Part shown: one piece after another, positions 1 through 11,071 of the stretch
Layout: the number at the start of each line of letters is the position of its first letter
Position numbering within the stretch: position 1 is the first letter of the stretch
Source of the DNA: Trema orientale
Lineage: Eukaryota; Streptophyta; Magnoliopsida; Rosales; Cannabaceae
NCBI GenBank assembly: GCA_002914845.1
Contig: JXTC01000053.1
Coordinates: 114,197 to 178,196 of the forward strand
Reading direction: 5' to 3'
DNA: 64,000 bases
Notes under the pieces: model-generated
Databases searched by the model: none
What the model saw: the letters and a program-made list of their open reading frames with translations, nothing else
Told to the model about the DNA's origin: nothing
Program-made: the position numbers and the translations under genes

Positions 1-846
1 TTTCTTTTAATGTTACATGATATTTTTCACCAAAAAATAAAAAAATAAATGAATAAACGAAGAAAATTGTTTGCACAGTTTCCTTTTGACGTAAAACACG
101 ACATGTAGCGTTGAATTCCTAGGAAATTAACTGAATTTTCCAGAGAGCCAAAATAAATGAATAAACAAATAAATCAATAGAGGAGGGTGTCACAGCAACA
201 TGTGCCTGTCTAGCTAGATTGAAAATTGTCGTGATCTCAGTGGTCCATTTCCAGAGTCTTCTGAGGTAAGTTTTCTATATATATATTTTTTTTTGGCTTG
301 AAGAGGTGATGTTTAGTTAATCCCATGGTGTCTTTTATTAAAATAGTCGAAAGCAACGATAATTGGTAATAAGAAAAAAAGACAAAACAGAGTAAAGGAT
401 AAAATTTAATTGTTTTGTTGAAATTTTGTATTGGGTGGTTCTCATACCTTGTTTCAGTAATTATTTTAATTACTAATTTTTTTAGTAAAATTAAAGTACA
501 TAAATTTTCTTTTTTTAAAAAAAAAAAATCTCTTCACGGAGCCTTCTAAACATATATATATATAAATATATTTAAAGAAAGGAAAAAAAAACCACACACC
601 CGTGTTAAACACAGTTTCTAAAGATAAAGTGAAGGCCAAATATTTAACGAAAGCACTAAAACCGAAATTCTAAACAAACTTCAAACAAATAAATAAGAAC
701 AATATTGCAGTAAATCCTGGCTCTAGAGAAAAGCGTACGGAAGAAAGCATGCGTACCGGAGAGGATTGATATCTCTCAATGGTGGTTAACGAGTCTACAT
801 CTTGTGATTAGGGACGAAATTCTATTTGCCTTGGATAATCATCACT

Positions 847-913
<67 letters not shown>

Positions 914-960
914 TTTTAAATTGTTTTACTTTTAGGTTTAAAGACTTATAACAAAGGTAC
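1..960. other. gene-poor AT-rich flank
   Basis: No open reading frame with a recognisable domain is present on either strand. The stretch is AT-rich with A/T homopolymers and one long pyrimidine microsatellite near its right end. I see nothing that supports a gene. Confidence 0.6.
847..914. repeat. (TC)n microsatellite
   Basis: An almost pure TC dinucleotide tract of about 68 bp, broken by a few extra T residues. Such tracts are common in plant intergenic DNA and are length-variable. Confidence 0.9.
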
Positions 961-1616
961 TTAGGGTCATTTTGGTATTGATATGCTGTATTGTGAGCAA
1001 GAAGCAGCTATGGGAGAAAAAAATATAAGCGTTTGGTAAATTTAATCTACAAAATTGTTGTGATGTGTAAAAGTAACATCTAAGTGTTTAATAAACTATA
1101 GATTATGTGTGCTGTAAAGTGATATTTTAAACAATTTGTATTATGAAAGCAGAATCAGCTTTGAAAAAAAAAATCTTACTTTTCTTCTCAAATTCTACTT
1201 AAATTAGCAGTTACGCAGCAATTTTTAGAAATCAACTGACCAAAAGCAGGAACTTGCCACACGCCCCCTACTCCCGTTTTTTTGCTAACCGCTTTTAAAA
1301 GCTAAAAACATCTTGCTTTAGGTTAGCAGATTCTAAAAGTTGCTACGTAATCGCTATTTTAAGCAGAATTTGAGAAGCTTGGTAAGGATTGCTTTTCAAA
1401 GCTGATTCTGCTATCATAATACAAATTATCTAAAATAACATTTTACAGTACACACAATTTATAGTTTACCAAATACTAGATATTGCTTTTAAATAGCATA
1501 ATATTTTTGTAAATTTTTTTTTTTACCAAACGCCTAGACCTTTATTCTCACAGTGCTTTTTGTTCACAATACAGCTACGGCAGGACTACAACACAATAAT
1601 ACTAAACTGGTCCTAA
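961..1616. mobile_element. foldback (long inverted repeat) MITE
   Basis: The two halves are inverted copies of each other with a short spacer. The left end begins TTAGGGTCATTTTGGTATT and the right end, read on the other strand, begins TTAGGACCAGTTTAGTATT. Inner arm pieces also pair, for example the segment around 1130-1165 with the one around 1395-1430 (an AATCAGCTTTGAAAA-type stretch and its complement). There is no coding capacity, so it is non-autonomous. The flanking trinucleotides (TTA left, TAA right) hint at a PIF/Harbinger-type TWA target site but do not match exactly, so the superfamily is open. Confidence 0.7.
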
Positions 1617-1863
1617 ATGATTGATTTTGGCTGAAATTGAGCCTACATCACGGGCAAAGCTAGTGTGTCTTATTCACTTGGCTGCTTCCGTGTAGATAGA
1701 CCCAAAAATCACTAAAATCGGGTACTTTGACCAATACCCCAGAATTATGAAATTCACCAAAAATCCCCGTTAAAAGCCCTTGCGTTAGTCTCACTAAGGC
1801 CCTTGCGTTAGTCTCACTACTCTATAAATTCCCAATATTCGTGCAGTGGCAATAGAGCCACCT

Positions 1864-2031
1864 TTATATTAATATTGAAGTAGAATGGTATTTATTATAT
1901 CTTGATAAAAATATTCTAGATCTTTTGAAATTACATAGTTAAGTTAGTTATATTAATATTGAAGTAGAATGGTATTTATTATATCTTGATAAAAATATTC
2001 TAGATCTTTTGAAATTACATAGTTAAGTTAG
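1864..2031. repeat. 84-bp perfect tandem duplication
   Basis: Two adjacent copies of an 84-bp AT-rich unit start at 1864 and 1948 and look identical throughout. Identity this high suggests a recent duplication. No coding content. Confidence 0.9.
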
Positions 2032-2577
2032 AAGAGAATGACAAAGACAAAATTAGAGGGAGGAGAGAGTGATTAGAGAAGGGAGGGACAACGAGTTTAG
2101 TTGTACATTGGATTGTCTATCACACATGTGCTTTAGGAATGACAATCTCCATCAACTAGTAGGAATAGTCATTCTATTAAAAAATTATTCCAATAAACTT
2201 AAGGCAACGTACAACCAAATAATGTAATTCTATCTATTCCATTCAATTATTGCACTAAAACCAAACATCAGGTAAGTTCTAACACGAGCAGCTACCTTCT
2301 TTCAACAAAAAAAAAAAAAAAAAAAAAACACGGGCAGCTACCGGAGGATCGATTCTTAAGAAAGGGGGCAAAAAAATGCTCCACTTCAAAGCTTCCCCTC
2401 GTTCAGCTTATCAAGCAGGTTATAATCACATAAACGACCACAGTACGCATCCATACTTGCAAAATAATGGTAAACAAACATTACTAATGATTCATATATA
2501 AATATTGATCTACATATCATCGATAATATTAACTCATTAGCAAATTCGCAATGTCTTAGTAATGATAAGGGAGAAAT
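2032..2577. other. intergenic, no gene seen
   Basis: AT-rich sequence with a poly(A) run near 2307-2328 and no recognisable gene. The short minus-strand reading frame at 2386-2583 has no domain and looks like chance. Confidence 0.5.
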
Positions 2578-4677
2578 TGTCACGACCCAAACCTCCGGAC
2601 CAGTAGCAGAAAGGGAATTTCACAAGTGAAAATTCAAAAGTTGCTTTTGAAAAATTTATAAAAATAATTTCTAAAGTAAAATTCTCATAGTTTTGTGATC
2701 ACCATTAGATGTAGATTGTTAATGAAATTTATTAAATAAACCAAGCATCATTATCAGCAGTCTCACAATCCAGCACAATTATACGGACTGAGTTCGTGAA
2801 ACAGACCTTTAAGTTTTGATACAAGCCAAGACAAATAAAAAGAATTTATTTTACATAGTTACCAACTATCCTCGAGGTAACCAGCTCCTCACTATTCAAC
2901 TCTCGAGTTTCCAAGGTCACACTGAGCTCTACCTGAGAGTGGAAAAGTAGGGGATGAGCATTCACATGCTTAGTAGGAATTCAATTACCTTTTCGTACAG
3001 ATGCAATTTCTCAAACCTGCATGGTTAGTATATTTAAATCCATTTATAAATCAAGTTTATAAATCATTGGTATCCAAAATAATCACATATTCAAAACCAA
3101 ATCCAAAACCACATCATTGTACATATCATACATCAATAAGTAAATAAGTGAACTCTCATCCTCTCATCACGGCCCTGTAATATCTCTGTAGTAGAGGTAC
3201 TCATCATCCTGACACTGCCCGTAGGCGTATTAGCAAAAACCTATGCAGGGACTTAGGTCTCTCACCTAACGCTACAGCAACTCGCCAGTGATCTAAAATA
3301 CGGCGATGCTATAATGGAACTCAAGTGTGCGATCATATTTATGTACAATATGTAACCGTTCACAACAACCATGCATCCAATAATCAAATCATACTTCAAA
3401 AATCTAACTTAGCATTATTCTGGGATTTACTATAACATGGTCAGCACGCTGCTGTTTTAACATAATTACAATATAAAAATAAATATAAAAATCTACACAG
3501 TCTAATCCCAGTATAATCCGAGATGTTTCAACAATTTATCAAATCATCGTAAAATCACGATTTTTCATAAATCAGTTTTAATGTAATTATAAATAAAAAT
3601 AGATATAAAATCAGGTAATTGAACCTCTACCTTGATATGATAGTACTACCAGGATAATGCTGCTCATAGAATCTCTCGTTGGTCACTAAGGTGTTCAAAC
3701 GGTAACTTTCGGATCCCGGTAAGTCCACTTGAAAAAGTGACTTTTCCACCAGAGCCTCAAATAGAGAAACGGAGGTTATCACGGAATTCAGAGCACCTAA
3801 AAATGCTAGATTAGATATAAAAGTTGCCGCAAGTGGGTCTCGGTGCGAGACCGGCCCGTGGTACACAAAATGACACTATTCACGAGCCACGAAATTTCAA
3901 TTTTCGTGCCACTTCAAAACATAGTCATATTTTATATCAAAATTTGTCTTTCGATGTCACTATATCCAAATTTAAAGTCGGAATTCAGTTTTGAGGTCCC
4001 GAGCATTAATTGAGCTTCAAAATCCGAAATTTACTACACTTCCGCATACTGTTTGAAAATATTTAGAAAAATGTCATCTTTTTCTATTTGAAAATTACTG
4101 CACTTCCGCATACTGTTTTTACTTCTACTAATCGTAATTATTCATAATTTTTAACCCTCTTTCACCTCATAATTACCTCGGGTAAAATAATTACCTAACC
4201 AGAAATTTACGAAAATATCACTTTTTACAAACTTTGGTAAAACGGCCAAAATGGTGAAAATCTTACTGGCAGCGAGTTAACGACTGAAAGTAGTCGGAAA
4301 ATGACGACGATGACAAGACAAATCTAATGGTACTAGAGATGAGTCAAACGGAGGTCTGACAAAGGAGCTACGGCCGAAAAACCGAGATATTGGCTTCGAC
4401 TTCGGTGGAGCGGATCTCGGCCACCGGAGCTCAGAACACTGGGGCGATGGCAAGCAGAGCTTCGTCGGTGGCCTATGTCTCGCGCGGGTAGGCACGTCTA
4501 TCAGCTAGCGGCGCGGTGAGGTGGCGGCATGCTTGGTTTCTTCTCTCCCTCTCTCGGGTCTTTCAACGAAGAAGATGGAGTTTTTGAAGCCCTTTCATGC
4601 AATTATCAGCAACTGTAGCACTTTAATTTAAAATTCCAGATATTTTAAAAAATTAATCCGAAAAATGCTTATTTACA
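2578..4677 (-). mobile_element. solo LTR of the Ty3/gypsy family, minus strand
   Basis: Read on the minus strand this stretch begins TGTAAA and ends CGTGACA, and it matches the long terminal repeats of the retrotransposon at 13.8-19.9 kb along most of its length. Shared landmarks are the segment around the Ty3 LTR's ACCCGAGGTAATT motif, the ACTGGTCCGGA block near the 3' end and the terminal GGGTCGTGAC. No internal protein-coding region is attached, so it looks like a solo LTR left by LTR-LTR recombination. A GC-rich block at about 4270-4560 is much more divergent than the rest. I see no clear 5-bp target duplication. Small reading frames inside it (3627-3866, 4277-4495) are not genes. Confidence 0.8.
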
Positions 4678-5105
4678 GGTTTGCTATTGGGTATAAATTT
4701 CCCAATTTACCTTTTCTAGAGATAGGCTTTTACAGAAATAACCGTTATATTGTTACATATGAATTAGTTGAACTAAACTCAGGCTGAAGATGCATTCTCA
4801 TTGTTTGGAACTTGGATTTAGGGAGGAAAGAAAATAATCATGATGAATTCATTTCTATTATTACATATGAATTAGTTGAACTTAACTCAGGCCGAAGATG
4901 CATTCTCATTGTTTGGAACCTGGATTTATAGGTTTGCTATTGGGTATAAATTTCCCAATTTACCCTTTCTAGAAATAGGCTTTTACAGAAATAACCTTTA
5001 TATTATTACATATGAATTAGTTGAACTTAACTCAGGCCGAAGATGCATTCTCATTGTTTGGAACCTGGATTTAGGGAGGAAAGAAAATAATCGTGACGAA
5101 TTTCA
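4677..5105. repeat. composite tandem repeat
   Basis: A unit starting AGGTTTGCTATTGGG occurs at 4677 and again at 4930 (period 253 bp). A shorter block containing GAATTAGTTGAACT and GAAGATGCATTCTCATTG occurs three times (about 4760, 4869 and 5014). The arrangement is a partial duplication inside a larger duplication. It begins right at the edge of the solo LTR. Confidence 0.8.
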
Positions 5106-5321
5106 TTTCTATTGTTGGATTTTATCAAAAATGGAAAGAAAAAATTTTTAATGGAGAGTGAGGGATGTATAGAGTAATTATAGAGATTTTGATTATAATA
5201 GAGAGAGTTTTGAATATGAAATCTTATAATATTTTAGGAAACTATTTTTTCCATCTTTTTTCTTCAACTTTTGCCTTACTATTTTTTCCCTTCAAAAATC
5301 CAAATTCGATTCCTATTTTTT

Positions 5322-5411
5322 TTTTTTAATATTAGGGGTGAGGGCAATTGAACTCTATACTTCAACATTAGAGGCATGTGTGGTTACCAATCAAGCTAAA
5401 GTAACCAAAAA
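5322..5411 (-). mobile_element. short tRNA-derived SINE-like sequence
   Basis: On the minus strand a stretch resembling RNA polymerase III box A (TTTAGCTTGATTGG) is followed about 40 bp later by a box-B-like AGAGTTCAATTGCC and then by an A-rich tail. This is the layout of plant tRNA-derived SINEs, but the copy is short and no clear target duplication is visible, so the call is tentative. Confidence 0.4.
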
Positions 5412-6268
5412 AAAAAAAAATTAAAGACATAACAACATCATTATATATAGATACCTATTACCAAATTGAGTATTTATAAGAAATGGTTTTTTCTTTTAAA
5501 ATCAATTTTAAAAATGGCGGCTTTTTAAACCTATTTAATAAATGATTGCTTTATAATTTTATTTTGATAAATGGCCATTTTAGTTTTTCTATTTTGTATA
5601 AAGTAAAATATAAAAAATTAATTTTTGAAAAAGTTAATCAATTTTCAAAAAATAAATCAATTTATTTTGATATACTAAATAAAAGAACGACTATGTTTTT
5701 AAAATTTTTTCAAAATTTAACCATTTTTAATAATATTTGAAAAACAATCATTTTACAAGCTATGATCCAAAGTTCGGCCATTTGGCTAAACAACCCTGGA
5801 AAATTTGCGTCTTTCAGCTCTTTCCAGGGCCAAACAATATAAAAAGCAAGTGGGACTCTACTCATCCTTCTAAAATCTTGAATTTAACCCCATAGAACTT
5901 GTTAAAATTTTTCATTTTACGGTATGTATTTACTTATTTTTTCTCCATATGCCCCACTTTCTTTAAATGTTTTTTGACCTGATACAATTACTTATTTCTT
6001 CTCTTATGCCGATGTTGGCATTTATGTCTTTCTTTTTAATTTTTTTCTTTCTCAAGTAAGCCTTATCCCTCAAGAGAATATTTATTTTTCTAAAGTTGCT
6101 ATATCAATATTGTCTTTACTTAAAATAATAATTATTATTATGAACGATTGAATTTAAAATCATGATTTGTCACTGAATACTTCCAAATATGGAAAACTTA
6201 CAAGCTTCATATTTAGAAGAAAACAATCAATATGTCACAACTGCACAAAAATATTAGAAGACTAACTA
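5412..6268. other. intergenic AT-rich DNA
   Basis: No gene, RNA gene or clear repeat was recognised. The plus-strand frame at 5546-5740 is low-complexity, rich in Phe, Lys and Asn, as expected from AT-rich noncoding DNA. Confidence 0.5.
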
Positions 6269-7121
6269 TTTAGTAAAATTGACCCCGAACTCAATATTTT
6301 AGAGCAAAACCTCCTGAAGTCTCTGATATTAGTTTTGTTAGAAAAGAAAGGTGTTGCTATTAGTTTTTTTTTTTTCTTCCGTTAAGTCCCTATTCTTTTA
6401 TTTATAGTTATTATGTTCTCATCTTATATTGTTATTTTATGTTAATTTCTTTTAATCTTTTCTGTCCAAAACTGTCATTAGATAGCACTTCCAAAAAGAT
6501 GCTCGTCTTAGCAAAAGTAAAATTGGAAATAAAAAAAATTATTATTTAAAAAAAAGAGTTGGGTTATCATTTTCGTTCAAGACAAAGATAAGAAATTAGA
6601 AAATTTTATATGGTTCTAATATTGATCTATTTTGATCCAAGTATTCACATATCTAGAAAAGAGATATAAGAATATTATGTCCTATAAATTTAGAATGACA
6701 AAATATAAAATTGACAATATATTCATGTACCTCTCTTCAAGATATATGAATACTTGGACCAAAGTAGATCTATATTGAAACCATATAAAATTTTTTAATT
6801 TCTTACCTCCATCTTAATAAAAAAATGATAACCCAACTTTTTTTAAATAATAATTTTCTTTTATTTTCAATTTTACCTTGTTAAGATGAGGAAAAGTGCT
6901 AATTAGCGATAATATCAGATAAAAAAGATTAAAAGGAATTAACGTAAAACACAAATCTAAAAATGAAGACTTAAAAACTGCAAATAAAAGAATAGGGACT
7001 CAACCGTAAAAAAAAAAAAAAAAATTAACAGAAATACTTTTCTTTTCTAACAGAACTAATATTAGGGGATTTCACAGGATTTTTCTCTAAAAAATTTAGT
7101 TTAAGGTTAATTCTACTAAAT
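6269..7121. mobile_element. foldback MITE, ~850 bp
   Basis: The sequence is a near-complete palindrome of two arms of roughly 400 bp. The left end TTTAGTAAAATTGACC pairs with the right end (complement TTTAGTAGAATTAACC). Further pairs are CCGTTAAGTCCCTATTC at about 6378 with GAATAGGGACTCAACCG at about 6990, and GGGTTATCATTTT at about 6561 with AAAATGATAACCC at about 6823. No protein is encoded. The mismatches in the arms show it is not very recent. Confidence 0.8.
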
Positions 7122-7253
7122 TATTTCAAGTTCAGAGAATTTTTGTGTTAGCTATAATAGAAATAAACAGAGTATATGTACACACTTAGAAATAGGTGAG
7201 AGAAAACAATCATAAATCTAAAGCTATAATAACAAATGCATGCATTCTAACTT

Positions 7254-7418
7254 TTTTTTTTTTTTTTATAACAAAAGTGGGGCTTAATTAATGACTACCA
7301 CTTACTACAAATTAAAAGAAAATAACACACACACTCTACCAAGGCTTGACCCCCTGACCCCCCAAACTCACACACACATCCCATAAGCCTTGGACCAACC
7401 GAGCTAACCTCAGTTGGC
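7254..7418 (-). mobile_element. tRNA-derived SINE, minus strand
   Basis: On the minus strand the element starts GCCAACTGAGG and carries a good RNA polymerase III box A (TAGCTCGGTTGG). A weaker box-B-like GGTCAAGCC follows, and it ends in a poly(A) tail (the T-run at 7254-7268 on the plus strand). It is flanked by a perfect 18-bp direct repeat, ATGCATGCATTCTAACTT, at 7236-7253 and 7419-7436. This is the target duplication expected of LINE-mobilised retroposition. The perfect duplication points to a fairly young insertion. Confidence 0.85.
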
Positions 7419-7436
7419 ATGCATGCATTCTAACTT

Positions 7437-9558
7437 ATGGAGGGATGTTTATTTAAAAAAAGAAAAGAAAAGAAAAGAAAAAGAATCTGAAAAACCTACC
7501 CGATCGAAATCAGAGATCCTATAACAATCTTCCTATACAGTTGAGTGACAGCTCATAAAGATAAGAGTAAGGGAGGTAGAAAAAGATTTCAAATGAAGAG
7601 AGCGTCTAATATTGGCCTTGATTGATTGGTTAAGGAATTGGTATTACTAAAATCGGAATGAGAATTTGATATCTACAATCTACATTAATATCACAATCGA
7701 ACATTATCTTGCGATGCATTTCATTATCATTAGCTTTCAAACGTCAAAAAGCTAAGCTAAAATCTAAACTGAATATTTTCTTCAGTCTTCATATTTAATG
7801 ATCTAAAATATTTACTTTCCATGTTCTCTCGGGTCTCCTCGAATTTTAAATCTTCATGTCTCCTAAAAATTTTTCTTTAATGAATGAATGCGTGTACCAT
7901 CCCCATAAAGTTCTAGCTAAAGCTTGGTTGGGCAATCAACACTCGACACGATCGTGGAAAAGGACATGACGTTTGACATACATTGTAAATTTAATCTTTC
8001 TCCTAATAGGAAATGTATAGTACCCTCCGGCCCCATTTCGTTATTATAAATATTAATTATTTATATGTATACGGTTTCTTTTTTATTTTTTGGGAGGATA
8101 TATGTTTATATATACAGACACACACTCTTTCAATTCAGCCAATTCCAACGAAAAAAAGAAAAGAAAGAAAGGTTTACCAAAAAAAGAAAAAAGAAAGAAA
8201 GAAATACTTAGATTTGAGCAATTCGACGTACGTTCGTACGAAAGAAGATCCAATTATGATGACAAGGAATTGGCCCAGGCGACATATAAGATAATTTTTG
8301 TTTCTCCTCATGGCCCTATCCACCTAGAATGCTTACGAACTCCATGATTCAAGCATAGCAATAGTTAAATCCCAAAAGAAAATGAGTAAGTAGGGGTACA
8401 TAAGAACTGCATAAAAAATTACATCTAATAATGTGGTATGGTCTTTAATCAACCATGTATATGGTCTTCTTTCGGGGGAAAAAGAAAAAACAAAAAGGGT
8501 TAAAAAAGCATATTATATCATTAAGTGTAAATTTTGAGTGATCTTATCATTACTTAATTTAATATATATATATATATATGAACATTTCGGTTAATATCAA
8601 TTTCATTTAGTATGGCCCCATATTAATCGAAATGACAATCTAAGGTGACCCCATACTTACAAGATATATGTATAATTATAAAGGAATTGCATTCCAGTAG
8701 TGGGAATCTCATGAAAACAAATAAGATTGCTCCTTGTGATCTTATCGTACGTGTTTTCTTTTCAGAATTCCACTCCCTCATTCCCCGGATTATCACAATT
8801 TCACTTTCACATGTTTAACAATATGTTACTATATATGTACTATGGTCTATAAGCATTGTCATTACTCTGTCGGCTCTTTTTCGGTATATTGCCATATGCG
8901 CTCAACGTACGAGATCATTATTGTGAGTCGTCAGACGAACGCTTAGGTCTACGGCTGTGTATGTGATATGTCCCGCTAGACGTGTCATGTTCCTGATCTC
9001 TCTCTTTTTCAGGGTCCGACAGGTGTTCAAGACTGATTGCATGTTTATTATTCGTAGAAAATCTACTCAAGATTTTATTCAGAACATGAATCAATTACAC
9101 AGAAGGAGGTGTCAGCTGTTTACATGCTCTAATTTACGATGTCTTTTTTTTTTTGGCTTGAAATACGATGTCATTTATGACTTATGATTTATTTATAAAT
9201 ATGGTACTACCAACCATTTTATTGTGTAAGTACCTTTTTTTTTTTAAATTTTAAATTTGTATTTTTATCGTTGTAATCAATCGTTGGACTATGTGATTAT
9301 TGAAGCACTCATTTGTCGTAATCAATCGCTGGACTATGTAATTATTGAAGCACTCATTTTTAAGTGCAATGTCAAAAAATAATCACAATCTCTGTAATCT
9401 TTTCTTTTATATTTCGTTAATAATGAAAAATGACAATTAAGAAAAACAACGCCAGAAAATACTTACTAAAGCAGATTCCCATAAATATTGGCACTGCCAC
9501 TAACTATAAGCTAACATCATGATATGCTAGTCTTAAACTCAAATATATATATATATAT
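7437..9558. other. intergenic, no gene seen
   Basis: Reading frames at 8013-8347 and 8957-9187 contain Lys/Arg-rich or low-complexity sequence without family resemblance. A (TA)n tract lies near 8560 and the right end runs into another at 9548-9558. No supported gene. Confidence 0.5.
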
Positions 9559-9814
9559 CCACCAATTCAGTAGGTATTTTTTTTTTTTCTTATCAATCAA
9601 TATTGTTTGTCTAATTAAAATTCATTACACACGTTTTTTTAATAATAAAAAATAGAGAGAGAAAAATATTTATTTTTATTATTTTTTTAACTATTTATTA
9701 TTTTTTTTTTCTAACTACTCAAATTATGATAGTAGTTAGATAATGATCCAATAGTTAAAAAAAAAAAAATACATATGGACAGGTAAAAAAAAAATATCTA
9801 TTAGCTTGGGAACC
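9559..9814. mobile_element. (TA)n-targeting MITE, copy 1
   Basis: A roughly 256-bp non-coding element sits directly between two (TA)n tracts. Its left end CCACCAATTCAGTAGGTATT matches the ends of the copies at 34.5, 52.4 and 56.5 kb. Its interior contains, in reverse orientation, the family's GGATCATTATCTAAC block and the AATTTGAGTAGTTAG block of the 34.5-kb copy. Confidence 0.65.
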
Positions 9815-11025
9815 TATATATATGTATCAAGGTGAAAAAAGGAAGAAAAATACATTAATGTCAACGAAGAAAACACTATACGACAAATACAACTTTGTTT
9901 TTCTTTTATACAAAAAACTTAAAAAGCAACACAAAGTAGAAAGATTAAAAACAAAAAACTTAAAAAGAAAATGCTAAATATCATATAACAATATATAACT
10001 TGAATGATGTGGTGGTTTAGGACGTGGTTGATAATGATTAGAGTGAGAAATTAAAGACATGTATAAAATATTAATAAATGATATAACATTATATATTAAA
10101 ATACTGATAAATGATATAACTTCATATATTAAAATATTTATAAATGATACAATGTCATATATTCATTTAAGTTATTTTTGTATGATAGTTTGTCAAAATG
10201 TATATTATCACTCAAAATAGAAATTCTAGAGTGGTACTCGTAAAGTTTGATCATGTATGAAAGAAAAAAAGATGTCTTTGGATAACACTTGCTCAATATA
10301 TGTACTATTAAAACCTGTTTTATATAAAAAAGGAAGTACATGTGCTACAAATACATAAACAAGCTATCCAGATAAACGATCGATATTGAAGCTTGTTCAA
10401 ATATAAGTCAAGAAAAGAACAAGTAAGTGAAGGTTCACTAGTCCCACATTTGAAAGGGGTCATAGTGTCTTAATACTTTATTTTATTTTATTTTTTCATA
10501 AGATATTAATACTTTATTTAGAGTTACGCAATAATGTGGAAGAATAAGAAACACAAGTGGGCTCGCACGCACGTGCATGGGCAGTTTTTTCTGAAGAGTT
10601 CAGTTAGGTATTTTAGCCTTATATGTGATATGCTCTTACTATAAGATACTTACTTCAGATGTTTCCCTTCTATTTTTATCTCTTCCAGTGACCTTCTCTT
10701 TAATTAATCTATAATTATAAGCTGAATCAAGCTATCAAATGATTATTACACCACATATGAAGAAGAAAATTATGTTTATATATTGCTTCTTAGGTTTGAA
10801 CTTGAAGTGTACGTACTACGTAGCTTTGATTTCCTAAAGTACCATGATCTAGTCTAAGGTCTCGACTTTAGAGTTTCTAGCTTGGTACATGCGCACAGTA
10901 CCTACTAGCTAACTGTATGTGGGGGCGCATTTTGTTTATTTTACCAAGTTCAAAGGACTGGATAGTACTGAAATTCTTTGAGAATGATTTTATCCCGACC
11001 CGGCTTACTCTCTTAGATTCAGCTG

Positions 11026-11071
<46 letters not shown>

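Noticed and set aside
960..1620. A microRNA precursor from the 961-1616 palindrome
   Set aside because: The arms are far longer than plant miRNA hairpins and have transposon-like ends; a foldback element explains it better.
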